From Shouchella xiaoxiensis (GTDB lineage: Bacteria > Bacillota > Bacilli > Bacillales > Bacillaceae_D), in the NCBI RefSeq assembly GCF_016907895.1, contig NZ_JAFBCV010000003.1, positions 248,001-312,000 on the forward strand: a stretch of DNA of 64,000 bases. Direction: 5' to 3'. Each line of letters begins with the position of its first letter. Positions within the stretch are counted from its first letter, which is position 1. The notes under the pieces are model-generated. The model worked only from the letters and a program-made list of their open reading frames with translations, made no database searches and was not told where the DNA came from. Position numbers and translations under genes: made by a program. Shown here one piece after another: positions 25,052 to 33,175 of the stretch.

Positions 25052-26335
25052 ATGAATTTAGAACGAGTGTTTTCATTAAAAGCACATCAAACAACGATTA
25101 AACAAGAGGTGTCAGCAGGAACGATTGCATTTTTAACATCTGTCTATATAGTTGCTATTAATTCAACGATCCTTGCAGACGCGGGTGTTCCGATTGCGGG
25201 TGCAGCGCTTGCGACGATTATTACTTGTTTTCTCGGCTGTTTGTTAATGGGTTTTTGGAGCAATGCTCCTATTTTGTTGATACCTGGGATGGGTATTAAT
25301 GCGATGTTTACGTATACGTTTGTTCAAGGGTCTGGGTTGATGTGGCAAGAAGCTTTGGCTGTTGTATTTACTGCTGGCGTTTTATTCATGGTTATTGCAT
25401 TTACTCCAATTGCAGCAAGTCTGACTAAAGCTATTCCCGATACACTTAAGGCAGGTATTACAGCTGGTATTGGCTTATTTTTAACCTTCATTGGTTTACA
25501 AAAAGGTGGGTTAATTGAAAGCAATTCGGACACGTTTGTTCAATTAGCTAATTTGACTGAGCCCATGCCTTTAGCAACCTTATTAACATTACTTGTAGCA
25601 GTCGTTTTATTTGTAAAGCAAATACCAGGTCATTTTTTATGGACAATTATAATTGGTTTTATAATCGGAGTTGTGTTAAATGTAACAACTGCAGCTAGTG
25701 CGATTACATTTTCGCTAGGTGACGCAACAGCTGTGATTGGACAATTATCATTTAGCGCCATCCTGACGATTCCATTCTGGACTTCTGTTTTTGCTTTAAC
25801 GATGGTGCTTACCTTTGAGAATATTGGTTTAATCTCTGGATACACGAAAACGTTAAATCAACCTGAAAAGGCAACAAGAGCGCTTCAGGCTAATGCTGTT
25901 TCTGCGATGAGTGCTGGCTTCTTTGGAACAAGCCCAACGGTTTCTACTGCTGAAACAGCGGCAGGGATTGCTGCAGGAGGGCGCACAGGGCTTACGACAG
26001 TTACAACAGGTCTCTTATTTGGTCTGACGATTATTGCTCTTCCTTTTTTAGGTGCAATACCTGATAGTGCGATTGCGCCAATCCTACTTATTGTAGGTGG
26101 TTTGATGTTTAAAGAAGTGGCCCAGTTATCATTTGATTCATTTGCTGGCTGGTTTTCCGCATACATGATTATCGCAGGTATACCATTGAGCTACTCCATT
26201 GCCGATGGAATAGCAGCTGGATTTGTTGCCTACCCAATCTTGATGCTGGCAATGGGCAAGGCAAAAGACGTTTCAAAAACAATGTATGCGATCGGTGGAT
26301 TATTTTTTGTTCATCTTCTATTTGTTCTATTTTAG
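25052..26335 (+). CDS. Purine (guanine/hypoxanthine or adenine) permease, AzgA/PbuG family
   Basis: A 427-residue membrane transporter with 12-14 helices. The N-terminus MNLERVFSLKAHQTTIKQEVSAG and TSVYIVAINSTILADAG, IPGMGINAMFTY and FGTSPTVSTAETAAGIAAGGRTGL segments are diagnostic of the AzgA/PbuG/PbuO branch of nucleobase transporters. Proton-coupled purine uptake is the expected role; the exact base cannot be read from sequence. The upstream region shows no purine riboswitch. ATG 25052 is chosen over the TTG at 25046. Confidence 0.88.
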   Translation: MNLERVFSLKAHQTTIKQEVSAGTIAFLTSVYIVAINSTILADAGVPIAGAALATIITCFLGCLLMGFWSNAPILLIPGMGINAMFTYTFVQGSGLMWQEALAVVFTAGVLFMVIAFTPIAASLTKAIPDTLKAGITAGIGLFLTFIGLQKGGLIESNSDTFVQLANLTEPMPLATLLTLLVAVVLFVKQIPGHFLWTIIIGFIIGVVLNVTTAASAITFSLGDATAVIGQLSFSAILTIPFWTSVFALTMVLTFENIGLISGYTKTLNQPEKATRALQANAVSAMSAGFFGTSPTVSTAETAAGIAAGGRTGLTTVTTGLLFGLTIIALPFLGAIPDSAIAPILLIVGGLMFKEVAQLSFDSFAGWFSAYMIIAGIPLSYSIADGIAAGFVAYPILMLAMGKAKDVSKTMYAIGGLFFVHLLFVLF

Positions 26336-26393
26336 TTTTAGGTAATGCGGCATGAACAAAAGTATATCAACAAGATGACATCTCATCTTCATT

Positions 26394-26430
26394 AGAAAAA
26401 CAGTCGACAAAAGGTCGACTGTTTTTCTTT
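26394..26430. terminator. Bidirectional terminator between the purine permease and the LysE gene
   Basis: A perfect 13-bp stem (26396-26408 with 26414-26426) flanked by A and T runs. Confidence 0.92.
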
Positions 26431-27063
26431 TTAAATGAATAGTAAAGCAGCAAGTTTATAAGCAAAATGAAAACCGAAAATTAAAAGGCAGATCCCTGCG
26501 CCAATATTAATTATTGGAAATAGTGTTGTACTTAAAAATCGTCCGCTGAAACTTGCTAAAAAAGCAAGACAAACGTTCCAAATAAGAATTCCTAAAAATA
26601 AAAACGCCGTCATGGTGAGGAAAGTAGCGGTGGAGTTATTAGTAGATAAATTAGCGAGGGTAGAACCATAAATACCGAACCAAAACATGAGATTGATTGG
26701 ATTAATAAGAGCAATTGTTAATCCAGTAAAATAAGATGAAAAAAGATGGCTGTTTCTATTTTCAGTCGTCATCTGAATGACAGGACGGTGGCGATGATTA
26801 ATTGTTTGAAAACCAATATAAAGTAAAAAGCTTGACCCAAAAAAGTACAACACAAGCTGAACTGTATCGATCATGATGAAGTGAGCCAAACCAAAATAGA
26901 TTAAAATCATAAAGAAGAAATCGGCAGTAATACCGCCTATACCAACAGATAGGGCACTAAAGAAACCATAAGATAACCCTCGTTTCATAATTTCTAGACA
27001 GATTGGTCCTACTGGTACGGCAAGTGAAAGACCTAAAATTATTGCTGAAAGAGCTTCAATCAT
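26431..27063 (-). CDS. LysE-family amino acid exporter (YcgF-like)
   Basis: A 210-residue, six-helix protein of the LysE/RhtB family, with the conserved N-terminal motif LGLSLAVPVGPICLEIMKRGLSYGF and the central NPINLMFWFGIYG. ATG 27063 has GGGAGG 7 bases upstream, so the longer reading to 27078 is not used. It is divergent from a YqcI/YcgG-family gene; in B. subtilis ycgF (LysE-type) and ycgG are also neighbours. Substrate unknown; probably an amino acid or a modified amino acid. Confidence 0.88.
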   Translation of the reverse strand: MIEALSAIILGLSLAVPVGPICLEIMKRGLSYGFFSALSVGIGGITADFFFMILIYFGLAHFIMIDTVQLVLYFFGSSFLLYIGFQTINHRHRPVIQMTTENRNSHLFSSYFTGLTIALINPINLMFWFGIYGSTLANLSTNNSTATFLTMTAFLFLGILIWNVCLAFLASFSGRFLSTTLFPIINIGAGICLLIFGFHFAYKLAALLFI

Positions 27064-27200
27064 CAAAAATCCTCCCATCCATCGTACAAGTCTCTTACTA
27101 CATAATGATGTATGGATGAAAAGTAGACATGCTTTTTATGTAGTTAAATGTCTAAGGAGCAGGAGGCGTTCATAGGATTAAATGGAAGAGGAGGAATCAA

Positions 27201-27923
27201 ATGAGACAATCTCGTTTGTTAACAACTGCTGAAATGAAATCAAATGAAGTGCCGAAATGGGTGAATGAGTCTTATCGTCAGTATGAACAAGTTGTAACAA
27301 AACCAACATTTCCTTGTTTTTTTGGACAAAAGGGAGAGAGGAAAGGGGAGTTACGCTATTCGTATATTGACCATAATGACTGGTCTAGTTTGCCACAAAC
27401 GCTAGAAGAATTTCTGCTTTTGATGAATCAAATGCCCCTTGTGCGCAGGGGATTGTTTGTATTTGTTGAGCCAGAGGAAAAAGAACAGAATTTGGACTAT
27501 TACCGTCGTTACTTTTGGGATATTTTGCAATACTGTAACCAAAATGACGAGAAGGGGTGGCCAGAACATACACCTGAAGACCCGGACCATCATTTATGGT
27601 CTTACTGTTTTGCAGGAAGATCGATGTTTGCGTTTGCCAATGCTCCAGCGTATAAACAACGCATTACACGTGATTTAGGTCAGAGTTTAATATTAGGCTT
27701 TCAACCAAGAGAAATTTTCCAAGGCTTAGAAGGGACGGAACCGAAAGGCATTAATTCACGTGAAGCCGTTCGTAAACGCGTCGAAGCATGGGATCAAATT
27801 CCTAAGCATCCCGATATTAGTCACTACGGCGATAAAGATCACCGTGAATGGAAACAATTTTTTATTGGAGATGATTGTGAACCAGTGCAAGGTGGGTGTC
27901 CTTTTCGCGCTCGTAATCGCTAG
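27201..27923 (+). CDS. YqcI/YcgG-family protein (GntA-type heme-dependent N-oxygenase family)
   Basis: A 240-residue soluble protein of the YqcI/YcgG family (PF08892): FPCFFGQKGERKGELRYSYID near residue 36, HHLWSYCFAGRSMFAFANAPAY near 132, LGQSLILGFQPREIF, and a C-terminal GGCPF. Members such as GntA hydroxylate guanidine-type substrates with heme, so a cofactor-dependent N-oxygenase role is possible. ATG 27201 has GAGGAGG 5 bases upstream. The divergent LysE exporter beside it suggests oxidation of an amino acid followed by export. The substrate is not readable. Confidence 0.85.
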   Translation: MRQSRLLTTAEMKSNEVPKWVNESYRQYEQVVTKPTFPCFFGQKGERKGELRYSYIDHNDWSSLPQTLEEFLLLMNQMPLVRRGLFVFVEPEEKEQNLDYYRRYFWDILQYCNQNDEKGWPEHTPEDPDHHLWSYCFAGRSMFAFANAPAYKQRITRDLGQSLILGFQPREIFQGLEGTEPKGINSREAVRKRVEAWDQIPKHPDISHYGDKDHREWKQFFIGDDCEPVQGGCPFRARNR

Positions 27924-27990
27924 GTCCTGTTCGATTTTAAGAACGGTTCATGGTAGACTATGTCTATCATATACAGAAAATAGGGATTAG

Positions 27991-28974
27991 ATGTCATTTC
28001 GAATTGGATACCGTACGATAAAAACGGCTGTAGGCGTAATTATTGCCTTAAGCGTTGCGGAAGCATTAGCGCTTGATTTTGCTTCATCTGCAGCAATTAT
28101 AACCATTCTCTGCATTTCTGTTACAAGAAAAAACTCATTGCTTGTATCATGGGCTCGTTTTATTGCGTGCATGATTGGGTTAGGGATGAGTGCAGTACTG
28201 TTCGAAGCGATTGGCTATCATCCATTTAGTTTAGGACTATTTATTCTGTTGTTTATTCCCGTCATGTTAATCGTTCGGGCTACTGATGGCATCGTGACTA
28301 GTTCAGTCATCGTCCTACATCTATACGTTGTAGGAGAAGCATCGCTCGCTTTTTTTTGGAATGAATTACAACTTATCTTAATAGGAATTGGAACAGCTCT
28401 GTTAATGAATCTATATATGCCGTCAAAAGATAAAGAGCTACGGTCAAAACGCTTATTAATTGAGAAAAAGCTTGTGATTATTTTACGTGAGCTATCCGCT
28501 TATATTCAACATGGAGAGAGTCAATGGGATGGAAAAGAGCTTTCAGAGGCTGATGCGCTTTTAAAAGAAAGTAAACAGCAAGCGATGCAATCGATGAATA
28601 ATCATCTGTTGCGTGAGGAGGATCATTTCTATCATTATTTCGGAATGCGTGAGCGTCAATTAGATATAATTGAACGAATTATGCCCCATTTAACACGAAT
28701 TACGGGATCTTTCTCGCAGAGAGAGGAAGTTGCTAATTTCTTGAATGAATTAAGTAAAGCTGTTAGTCCTACAAACTCGGTCCCTTATTTTTTGTTACGC
28801 TTAGAAGAAATGCGTAAAGCGTTCAGAGAAATGCCGTTGCCAAAATCTCGTGAAGAATTTGAAACAAGGTCCTCGTTAATGTATGTTGTTTTTGAATTAG
28901 AGCAATATTTGTTAACGAAAGAAGCTTTATGGACACATAAATCGGATAAGAGAAGACTATTTCGTAAACCCTAA
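27991..28974 (+). CDS. Aromatic acid exporter family protein (YqjA/DUF939)
   Basis: A 327-residue protein with about five N-terminal helices (residues 8-140) and a helical cytoplasmic C-terminal half, the layout of the ArAE_1 (PF06081) family with its C-terminal domain. The start ATG 27991 opens with FRIGYRTIKTAVGVIIALSVAEAL, typical of this family. It heads a stretch matching B. subtilis yqjA-yqjC-yqjE. Transported substrate unknown. A weak AGGGA site precedes the ATG. Confidence 0.8.
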   Translation: MSFRIGYRTIKTAVGVIIALSVAEALALDFASSAAIITILCISVTRKNSLLVSWARFIACMIGLGMSAVLFEAIGYHPFSLGLFILLFIPVMLIVRATDGIVTSSVIVLHLYVVGEASLAFFWNELQLILIGIGTALLMNLYMPSKDKELRSKRLLIEKKLVIILRELSAYIQHGESQWDGKELSEADALLKESKQQAMQSMNNHLLREEDHFYHYFGMRERQLDIIERIMPHLTRITGSFSQREEVANFLNELSKAVSPTNSVPYFLLRLEEMRKAFREMPLPKSREEFETRSSLMYVVFELEQYLLTKEALWTHKSDKRRLFRKP

Positions 28975-29001
28975 AGTGATCAATGAAAGGAGATGCTTTG
29001 G

Positions 29002-29520
29002 GTGAAATGGTCTTTTTTATGTTTCCTACTACTTTTATTAAATCCAGTCACTCTCCCGGCTGAAGAATTTGAAATAGAAAAAGCTAGCGTAATTGTTAAT
29101 ATTCATACAAATACGCTCGCGTTAATAGAAGCGAATCACATTTCAGAAATTCATCCTGTCGCCACTGGAAAAAAAGGTGAAGAAACGCCAGTTGGTCATT
29201 TTCATGTATTGGTAAAGGCAAAACAGCCTTATTATCGAAAGAAGAATATTCAAGGAGGAGACAAAGATAATCCATTAGGAACAAGGTGGATTGGATTTGA
29301 TGCAAATGGAACAGAGGGAAGAACCTTTGGTTTGCACGGAACAAACCGTCCTAGTTCAATTGGTTATCATGCTTCTCTTGGTTGCATCCGATTAGCGAAC
29401 ACGTCGGTTGAGCGTCTCTATGAGAAACTTGAAATTGGCAGCGCTGTAGTGATTGTCAACGAAGCAAAATCATTTAAAGTGATTGCTCAGAATTATGGCT
29501 TGATAAAGGAGAGTAAATAA
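29002..29520 (+). CDS. L,D-transpeptidase (YkuD domain), secreted
   Basis: A 172-residue exported enzyme with an N-terminal signal segment (WSFLCFLLLLLNPV) and a YkuD catalytic domain whose motif HGTNRPSSIGYHASLGCIRL (near residue 111) holds the catalytic His and Cys. Such enzymes cross-link peptidoglycan through L,D bonds or modify spore cortex or cell wall. No LysM is attached. The ATG at 28993 touches the AAAGGAG site; GTG 29002 gives 9-base spacing and is preferred. Confidence 0.87.
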   Translation: MKWSFLCFLLLLLNPVTLPAEEFEIEKASVIVNIHTNTLALIEANHISEIHPVATGKKGEETPVGHFHVLVKAKQPYYRKKNIQGGDKDNPLGTRWIGFDANGTEGRTFGLHGTNRPSSIGYHASLGCIRLANTSVERLYEKLEIGSAVVIVNEAKSFKVIAQNYGLIKESK

Positions 29521-29548
29521 AAAAGCAAGCATATGCCTGCTTTTAAAA
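29519..29548. terminator. Bidirectional terminator between the L,D-transpeptidase and Prli42 genes
   Basis: AAAAGCAAGC and GCCTGCTTTT flank an ATAT loop (29521-29544, one mismatch), with A and T runs on either side, at the convergence of two genes. Confidence 0.8.
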
Positions 29549-29641
29549 CATTCCCAGACCTGCGGCGCCACCTAAAATGCCTCCAAGAACAAGGGTTCCA
29601 ATCATAATATACACAATGACACGTTGAAATTTACGTGGCAT
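29543..29641 (-). CDS. Prli42-type stressosome-associated miniprotein
   Basis: A 32-codon gene, product MPRKFQRVIVYIMIGTLVLG followed by GILGGAAGLGMF. A short basic N-terminus leads into one transmembrane helix, the form of Prli42 of Listeria and Bacillus, which anchors the stressosome (RsbR) to the membrane. AGGGGG lies 7 bases before the ATG and a terminator follows. Recognition rests on the RKF..VI.Y.M motif and length, since the protein is too short for much else. Confidence 0.72.
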   Translation of the reverse strand: MPRKFQRVIVYIMIGTLVLGGILGGAAGLGMF

Positions 29642-29711
29642 ACAAATTCCCCCTACTAATAATCTATCCATAGTTTAACTGATTATAAACCTAGCTAGCA
29701 AGAGGTGTTTT

Positions 29712-30209
29712 ATGAATTCACTCCGTTTCGATCATATTGCTTATGCCATTGAATCAAGAGAACAGGTGAAACTATTTACAAAAAGGTTTAATATTATTGA
29801 TTCAGAAGAAGAAAGAATTGAGAATCAAGGGGTCGATGTTATTTTTTTATATTCAAACGCTTTTACAATTGAGTTGATTCAACCACTTGCAGCCAATCAG
29901 TCCTTGATTCGCTTTATAAAGAAGCATCGGACCCCTTGCTTTCATCATCTAGCTTATTCGGTTCCTCATTTAGTAAGAGCTCGGAATCTTTTTCAAGCTA
30001 ATGGTTTCGAGTTTACGCATACCATAGAGCGAGGAAGTCATAATCGGCTCATAAGTTTTATAAAACCAAGCTATACAAACGGCATACTTATTGAACTATG
30101 TGAGGCGAATAACGTGAATCAAATGAAAACATGCGATATGATTGAAAAGAATCTAATACATAATGGAGTGAATGAAAGTGACGAGTCGATTAGTAGAGGA
30201 ATTTATTGA
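29712..30209 (+). CDS. VOC-superfamily (glyoxalase/methylmalonyl-CoA epimerase-like) protein
   Basis: A 165-residue VOC-fold protein: RFDHIAYAIES at the N-terminus supplies the first metal His, FHHLAYSVPHL near residue 77 the second, and ILIELCEA near 130 the Glu. This matches the pattern of methylmalonyl-CoA epimerase and glyoxalase-like proteins. In B. subtilis the similar gene yqjC lies near yqjA and yqjE, as here. GAGGTG precedes the ATG. The stop overlaps the following peptidase start by 32 bases. Confidence 0.78.
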   Translation: MNSLRFDHIAYAIESREQVKLFTKRFNIIDSEEERIENQGVDVIFLYSNAFTIELIQPLAANQSLIRFIKKHRTPCFHHLAYSVPHLVRARNLFQANGFEFTHTIERGSHNRLISFIKPSYTNGILIELCEANNVNQMKTCDMIEKNLIHNGVNESDESISRGIY

Positions 30210-31296
30210 GCTTGTACAAGTAAGCTCAGAAACAAAGCATGAAGCAGAAATTGCAGAATTGTTAACGCAAAAATTTACAGAGCTTGGTCTCGAAGTACAA
30301 GAGGATGATGCAAAAGAAAAAACGGGCCATGGTGCTGGGAATTTGATTTGTACGCTTCCTGCTACAAAGGAAGGTCTCGATCCGATCTATTTTACTTCTC
30401 ACATGGACACGGTCGTTCCTGGAAATCAAATAAAGCCTATTATAGAGGCTGGTTACATAAAAACGGATGGAACAACCATATTAGGTGCAGATGATAAAGC
30501 AGGTATTGCCGCAATGCTTGAGGCGATAAAAGTATTAAAAGAAGAACAGATTGATCATGGACAAGTCCAGTTTGTGATTACAGTTGGAGAAGAATCAGGA
30601 TTAGTTGGCGCGAAAGCTTTAGAAAAAGAAAGTGTTAAGGCTGTCTACGGATATGCGTTAGATAGTGATGGTGAAGTTGGCGGCATGATTACAGCTGCTC
30701 CATCTCAAGCAAAGCTTATTGCAAAAATCTTTGGTAAGACCGCACATGCCGGCGTTGAACCAGAAAAAGGGATTTCGGCGATTTCAGTTGCATCGAAAGC
30801 TATTTCGAAGATGCCTTTAGGTAGAATAGACAATGAGACAACTGCGAACATTGGACGATTTGAGGGAGGTACACAAACAAATATTGTCTGTGATTACGTT
30901 GAAATTACAGCAGAGGCCCGCTCCTTAGTAAAAGAAAAACTGGATCGACAAGTAGCAGCAATGACAAAGGGCTTTGAGCTGGCAGCAGAAGAAATGGGCA
31001 CCTCATGTGAAGTGGAGGTAAGACATGCTTATCCGGGCTATAAAGAGTCAGACCAGGCTCAAGTCGTACAAGTTGCCAAGAGAGCGATTGAAAGCTGCGG
31101 ATTAAAAACTTCCATTAAATCAAGCGGTGGTGGAAGTGATGCCAACGTTATTTCTGGATTTGGCATACCGACAATTAATTTGTCGGTTGGTTATGAAAAA
31201 ATTCATACAACAAATGAACGAATTTCAATCGATTCACTTGAAAAAGTAGCAACAGTTGTTGTTGCAATTATAAAGACAGCTACTAATAAATCATAA
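30178..31296 (+). CDS. M20-family di-zinc peptidase (PepT-like, YqjE)
   Basis: A 372-residue M20 metallopeptidase with the full set of metal ligands: SHMDTV (near residue 76), GADDKAGIAAM, GEESGLVG (catalytic Glu), and ALDSDGE; HTTNERI near the C-terminus is the final His. The fold and length match the PepT-like YqjE of B. subtilis. GGAG is 9 bases before GTG 30178; the ATG at 30172 is closer than usual. Likely releases amino acids from peptides. Overlap with the VOC gene suggests coupled translation. Confidence 0.88.
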   Translation: MTSRLVEEFIELVQVSSETKHEAEIAELLTQKFTELGLEVQEDDAKEKTGHGAGNLICTLPATKEGLDPIYFTSHMDTVVPGNQIKPIIEAGYIKTDGTTILGADDKAGIAAMLEAIKVLKEEQIDHGQVQFVITVGEESGLVGAKALEKESVKAVYGYALDSDGEVGGMITAAPSQAKLIAKIFGKTAHAGVEPEKGISAISVASKAISKMPLGRIDNETTANIGRFEGGTQTNIVCDYVEITAEARSLVKEKLDRQVAAMTKGFELAAEEMGTSCEVEVRHAYPGYKESDQAQVVQVAKRAIESCGLKTSIKSSGGGSDANVISGFGIPTINLSVGYEKIHTTNERISIDSLEKVATVVVAIIKTATNKS

Positions 31297-31302
31297 GTCA
31301 GT

Positions 31303-31345
31303 AAAAAAAGCTTTGCACCTCCACTTAGAGTGCAAAGCTTTTTAG
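31303..31345 (+). terminator. Terminator after the M20 peptidase gene
   Basis: A 13-bp perfect stem (31306-31318 with 31330-31342) followed by TTT. Confidence 0.88.
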
Positions 31346-31426
31346 TTATCAACTGGAAGGGATCCTTTTGTTTTAGTATAATACATGTACAATCCATTTC
31401 ACATTTTTAAACTGGGGGACAACCTG

Positions 31427-31864
31427 TTGATTGATATTGAACGAACGCAAAAAAATCATTTAAATCAAACCAATTTCGTACCTAAAAAAACAGTAGGTAC
31501 AAAAGCATTTAAATCGTCTTTTAATCAAGCGATGCACGTTCACTCAAAACAAACTTTTTCAGACAGAATTGAAGATTTACTTGAAGATGGAAAGCGACTA
31601 GCTCAGAGCAGAACAGCGGGTGACTTAAAAAACTATCGTGCTAAAGTGCGCGCTTGTCTTGATTATTTAGTAAATGAGGGTTTAGAGTTAGAGCGGACAA
31701 CAAGTATGGCTAGTGGAAGGTTTAAGCATCATCAATTAGTAAAAACAATTGATTATGAGTTAGAAGCTTTAACTAAAGATGTCTTTAATCAACAGAAGAC
31801 GGAGTTTGATTTATTAAAAAGAATTGGGGAATTACAGGGTTTAATTATTCAATTTTATGTATAA
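31427..31864 (+). CDS. YaaR-family (DUF327) protein
   Basis: A 145-residue helical protein of the YaaR family (FSDRIEDLLEDGKRLAQSRTAGDLKNYRAKVRACLDYL and a C-terminal LLKRIGELQGLIIQFYV). The start TTG at 31427 follows GGGGG by 8 bases and gives the 145-residue length of YaaR (146); the upstream ATG at 31385 has no site. Function unknown. Confidence 0.85.
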   Translation: MIDIERTQKNHLNQTNFVPKKTVGTKAFKSSFNQAMHVHSKQTFSDRIEDLLEDGKRLAQSRTAGDLKNYRAKVRACLDYLVNEGLELERTTSMASGRFKHHQLVKTIDYELEALTKDVFNQQKTEFDLLKRIGELQGLIIQFYV

Positions 31865-31875
31865 GGAGTTTTAAA

Positions 31876-32292
31876 TTGGATACATACATTTATCGCTATC
31901 ATACGAATTTGCCTATAAGTCAGGAGGAGGCGTGGCAATTTTTTTCAGAGCCGAAAAATATGGAAATCATTCAAACAATTCCTCCTGTGCGCGTAGCTGT
32001 CACTAGTAAGAACATAAAAGTTACGGTTCCTTTGACGTGTGGACTTATGTCAATTAATACGGAAATACTTGACATAAGTGCACCAGACTATTTTGTTGAC
32101 CGCATGGAGAAGCCACCTTATCCGTTTACGTTTTGGGAACATCGTCATCAGTTTCAACGAAATGGAAACCATACGGAAATGATCGATCAAGTTTCATTTC
32201 AAGCAAAATGGTTTCCATCCATTCTATCTTCTGGACTAACACAAATGTTCAAAACGAGAGAGAAGAAACTTCTTTCGTATTTTTCCTCTTAA
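31876..32292 (+). CDS. SRPBCC-fold (START/polyketide cyclase-like) protein
   Basis: A 138-residue protein with the helix-grip pattern of the SRPBCC superfamily: N-terminal SQEEAWQFFSEPKNMEIIQTIPP, a run of beta strands, FTFWEHRHQFQRNG, and a C-terminal helix. It could bind a lipid or other hydrophobic ligand; nothing identifies it. Start TTG 31876 follows AGGAG. It is 11 bases downstream of the YaaR gene, so the two are likely co-transcribed. Confidence 0.72.
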   Translation: MDTYIYRYHTNLPISQEEAWQFFSEPKNMEIIQTIPPVRVAVTSKNIKVTVPLTCGLMSINTEILDISAPDYFVDRMEKPPYPFTFWEHRHQFQRNGNHTEMIDQVSFQAKWFPSILSSGLTQMFKTREKKLLSYFSS

Positions 32293-32732
32293 TAGGGTGG
32301 TTGGTGAAGATATTTGCTAATGAGAGCAAGTATGGAACGCCTTGTTAAAATCCCAGAAAATGACTGGTTTTGATCAACCACACATAAAAACGGATGATTA
32401 ATTGATAAAGATAATGCTTTTGAAAATGGAGCGTCTGGTTTAATGCATGGGACATCTTTCATCATGCAGTCACTTACAGTTAATGTTGACAAGCGATCTA
32501 GCTCAAAATCTTCTTCACCTAATAATGAATCGAGAATTAATGATTTACTAATCATGCCACGTAAATGAAAAGTCGAATCAAGAACAGGAATTGCTGTATA
32601 GCCTGATTTAATTAAGACTAAGAGGGCGTGTTGTAAGGGATTATTCATTTGAACATGAGCAACTTTATCAGCAGAAATAATAAGCGGTGCAATTTCATTA
32701 TCGGTTAAAAGTCTGTCTTTTAATGAATTCAT
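32289..32732 (-). CDS. darB: c-di-AMP-binding CBS-domain protein DarB (YkuL/CbpB)
   Basis: A 147-residue protein made of two CBS motifs. The ADKVAHVQMNNPLQHALLVLIKSGYTAIPVLD segment and the paired VSDCMMKDVPCI and ILTRRSILALISK match B. subtilis YkuL/DarB, which binds c-di-AMP and, when free, stimulates the (p)ppGpp synthetase Rel and pyruvate carboxylase. The 3' end overlaps that of the SRPBCC gene by 4 bases. The ATG 32732 has a modest GAAGTG site. Confidence 0.88.
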   Translation of the reverse strand: MNSLKDRLLTDNEIAPLIISADKVAHVQMNNPLQHALLVLIKSGYTAIPVLDSTFHLRGMISKSLILDSLLGEEDFELDRLSTLTVSDCMMKDVPCIKPDAPFSKALSLSINHPFLCVVDQNQSFSGILTRRSILALISKYLHQPPY

Positions 32733-32896
32733 ACATGTATCACTTCTTTGTATTAGATTTTCTTAAACCTTCTCTTTTAATGGTAAACGCTTTTTGTATC
32801 ACCCGTCAAGAAAAGAGGAGACGAAAATAAAAACGTTTAAATTGGTCAATACTATCATTTACTGCAGAAAAATGTTGAAATGGAGCTGGGTGACCA

Positions 32897-33157
32897 ATGC
32901 ATTCAAAACAAACTGTTAAGTATGTTTGTGAAGAGTTTACATCAGGGTATACGTACTATTTTAAACAAGAGTATATTACGCATGACAAATGGTCTAATCT
33001 AGATTCAGTAGCTTGGTCTAGTCTAAAACCAATCAGTCGAATGACGTTTATTAAACGACAAAGAGAAGGATATGTTTGTGAGTTTGTTAAACGAAAATCC
33101 GCAACAATTATGCGCATGGATTCAGTAAAAGAAAGACGGAAGGAAGTCAACGATTGA
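32897..33157 (+). CDS. Small protein, unknown function
   Basis: An 86-residue basic protein, MHSKQTVKYVCEEFTSGYTY..., with two Cys and many aromatic and charged residues. No signal peptide, no recognised family. GGGTGA precedes the ATG. The stop codon sits inside the terminator between it and the subtilase gene. Confidence 0.5.
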   Translation: MHSKQTVKYVCEEFTSGYTYYFKQEYITHDKWSNLDSVAWSSLKPISRMTFIKRQREGYVCEFVKRKSATIMRMDSVKERRKEVND

Positions 33158-33175
33158 CTCACTTCCGTCTTTTTA
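33132..33175. terminator. Bidirectional terminator between the small ORF and the subtilase
   Basis: An 11-bp outer stem (33132-33142 with 33162-33172) with an inner AGTCAA/TTGACT stem, and A and T runs on either side. Confidence 0.85.
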
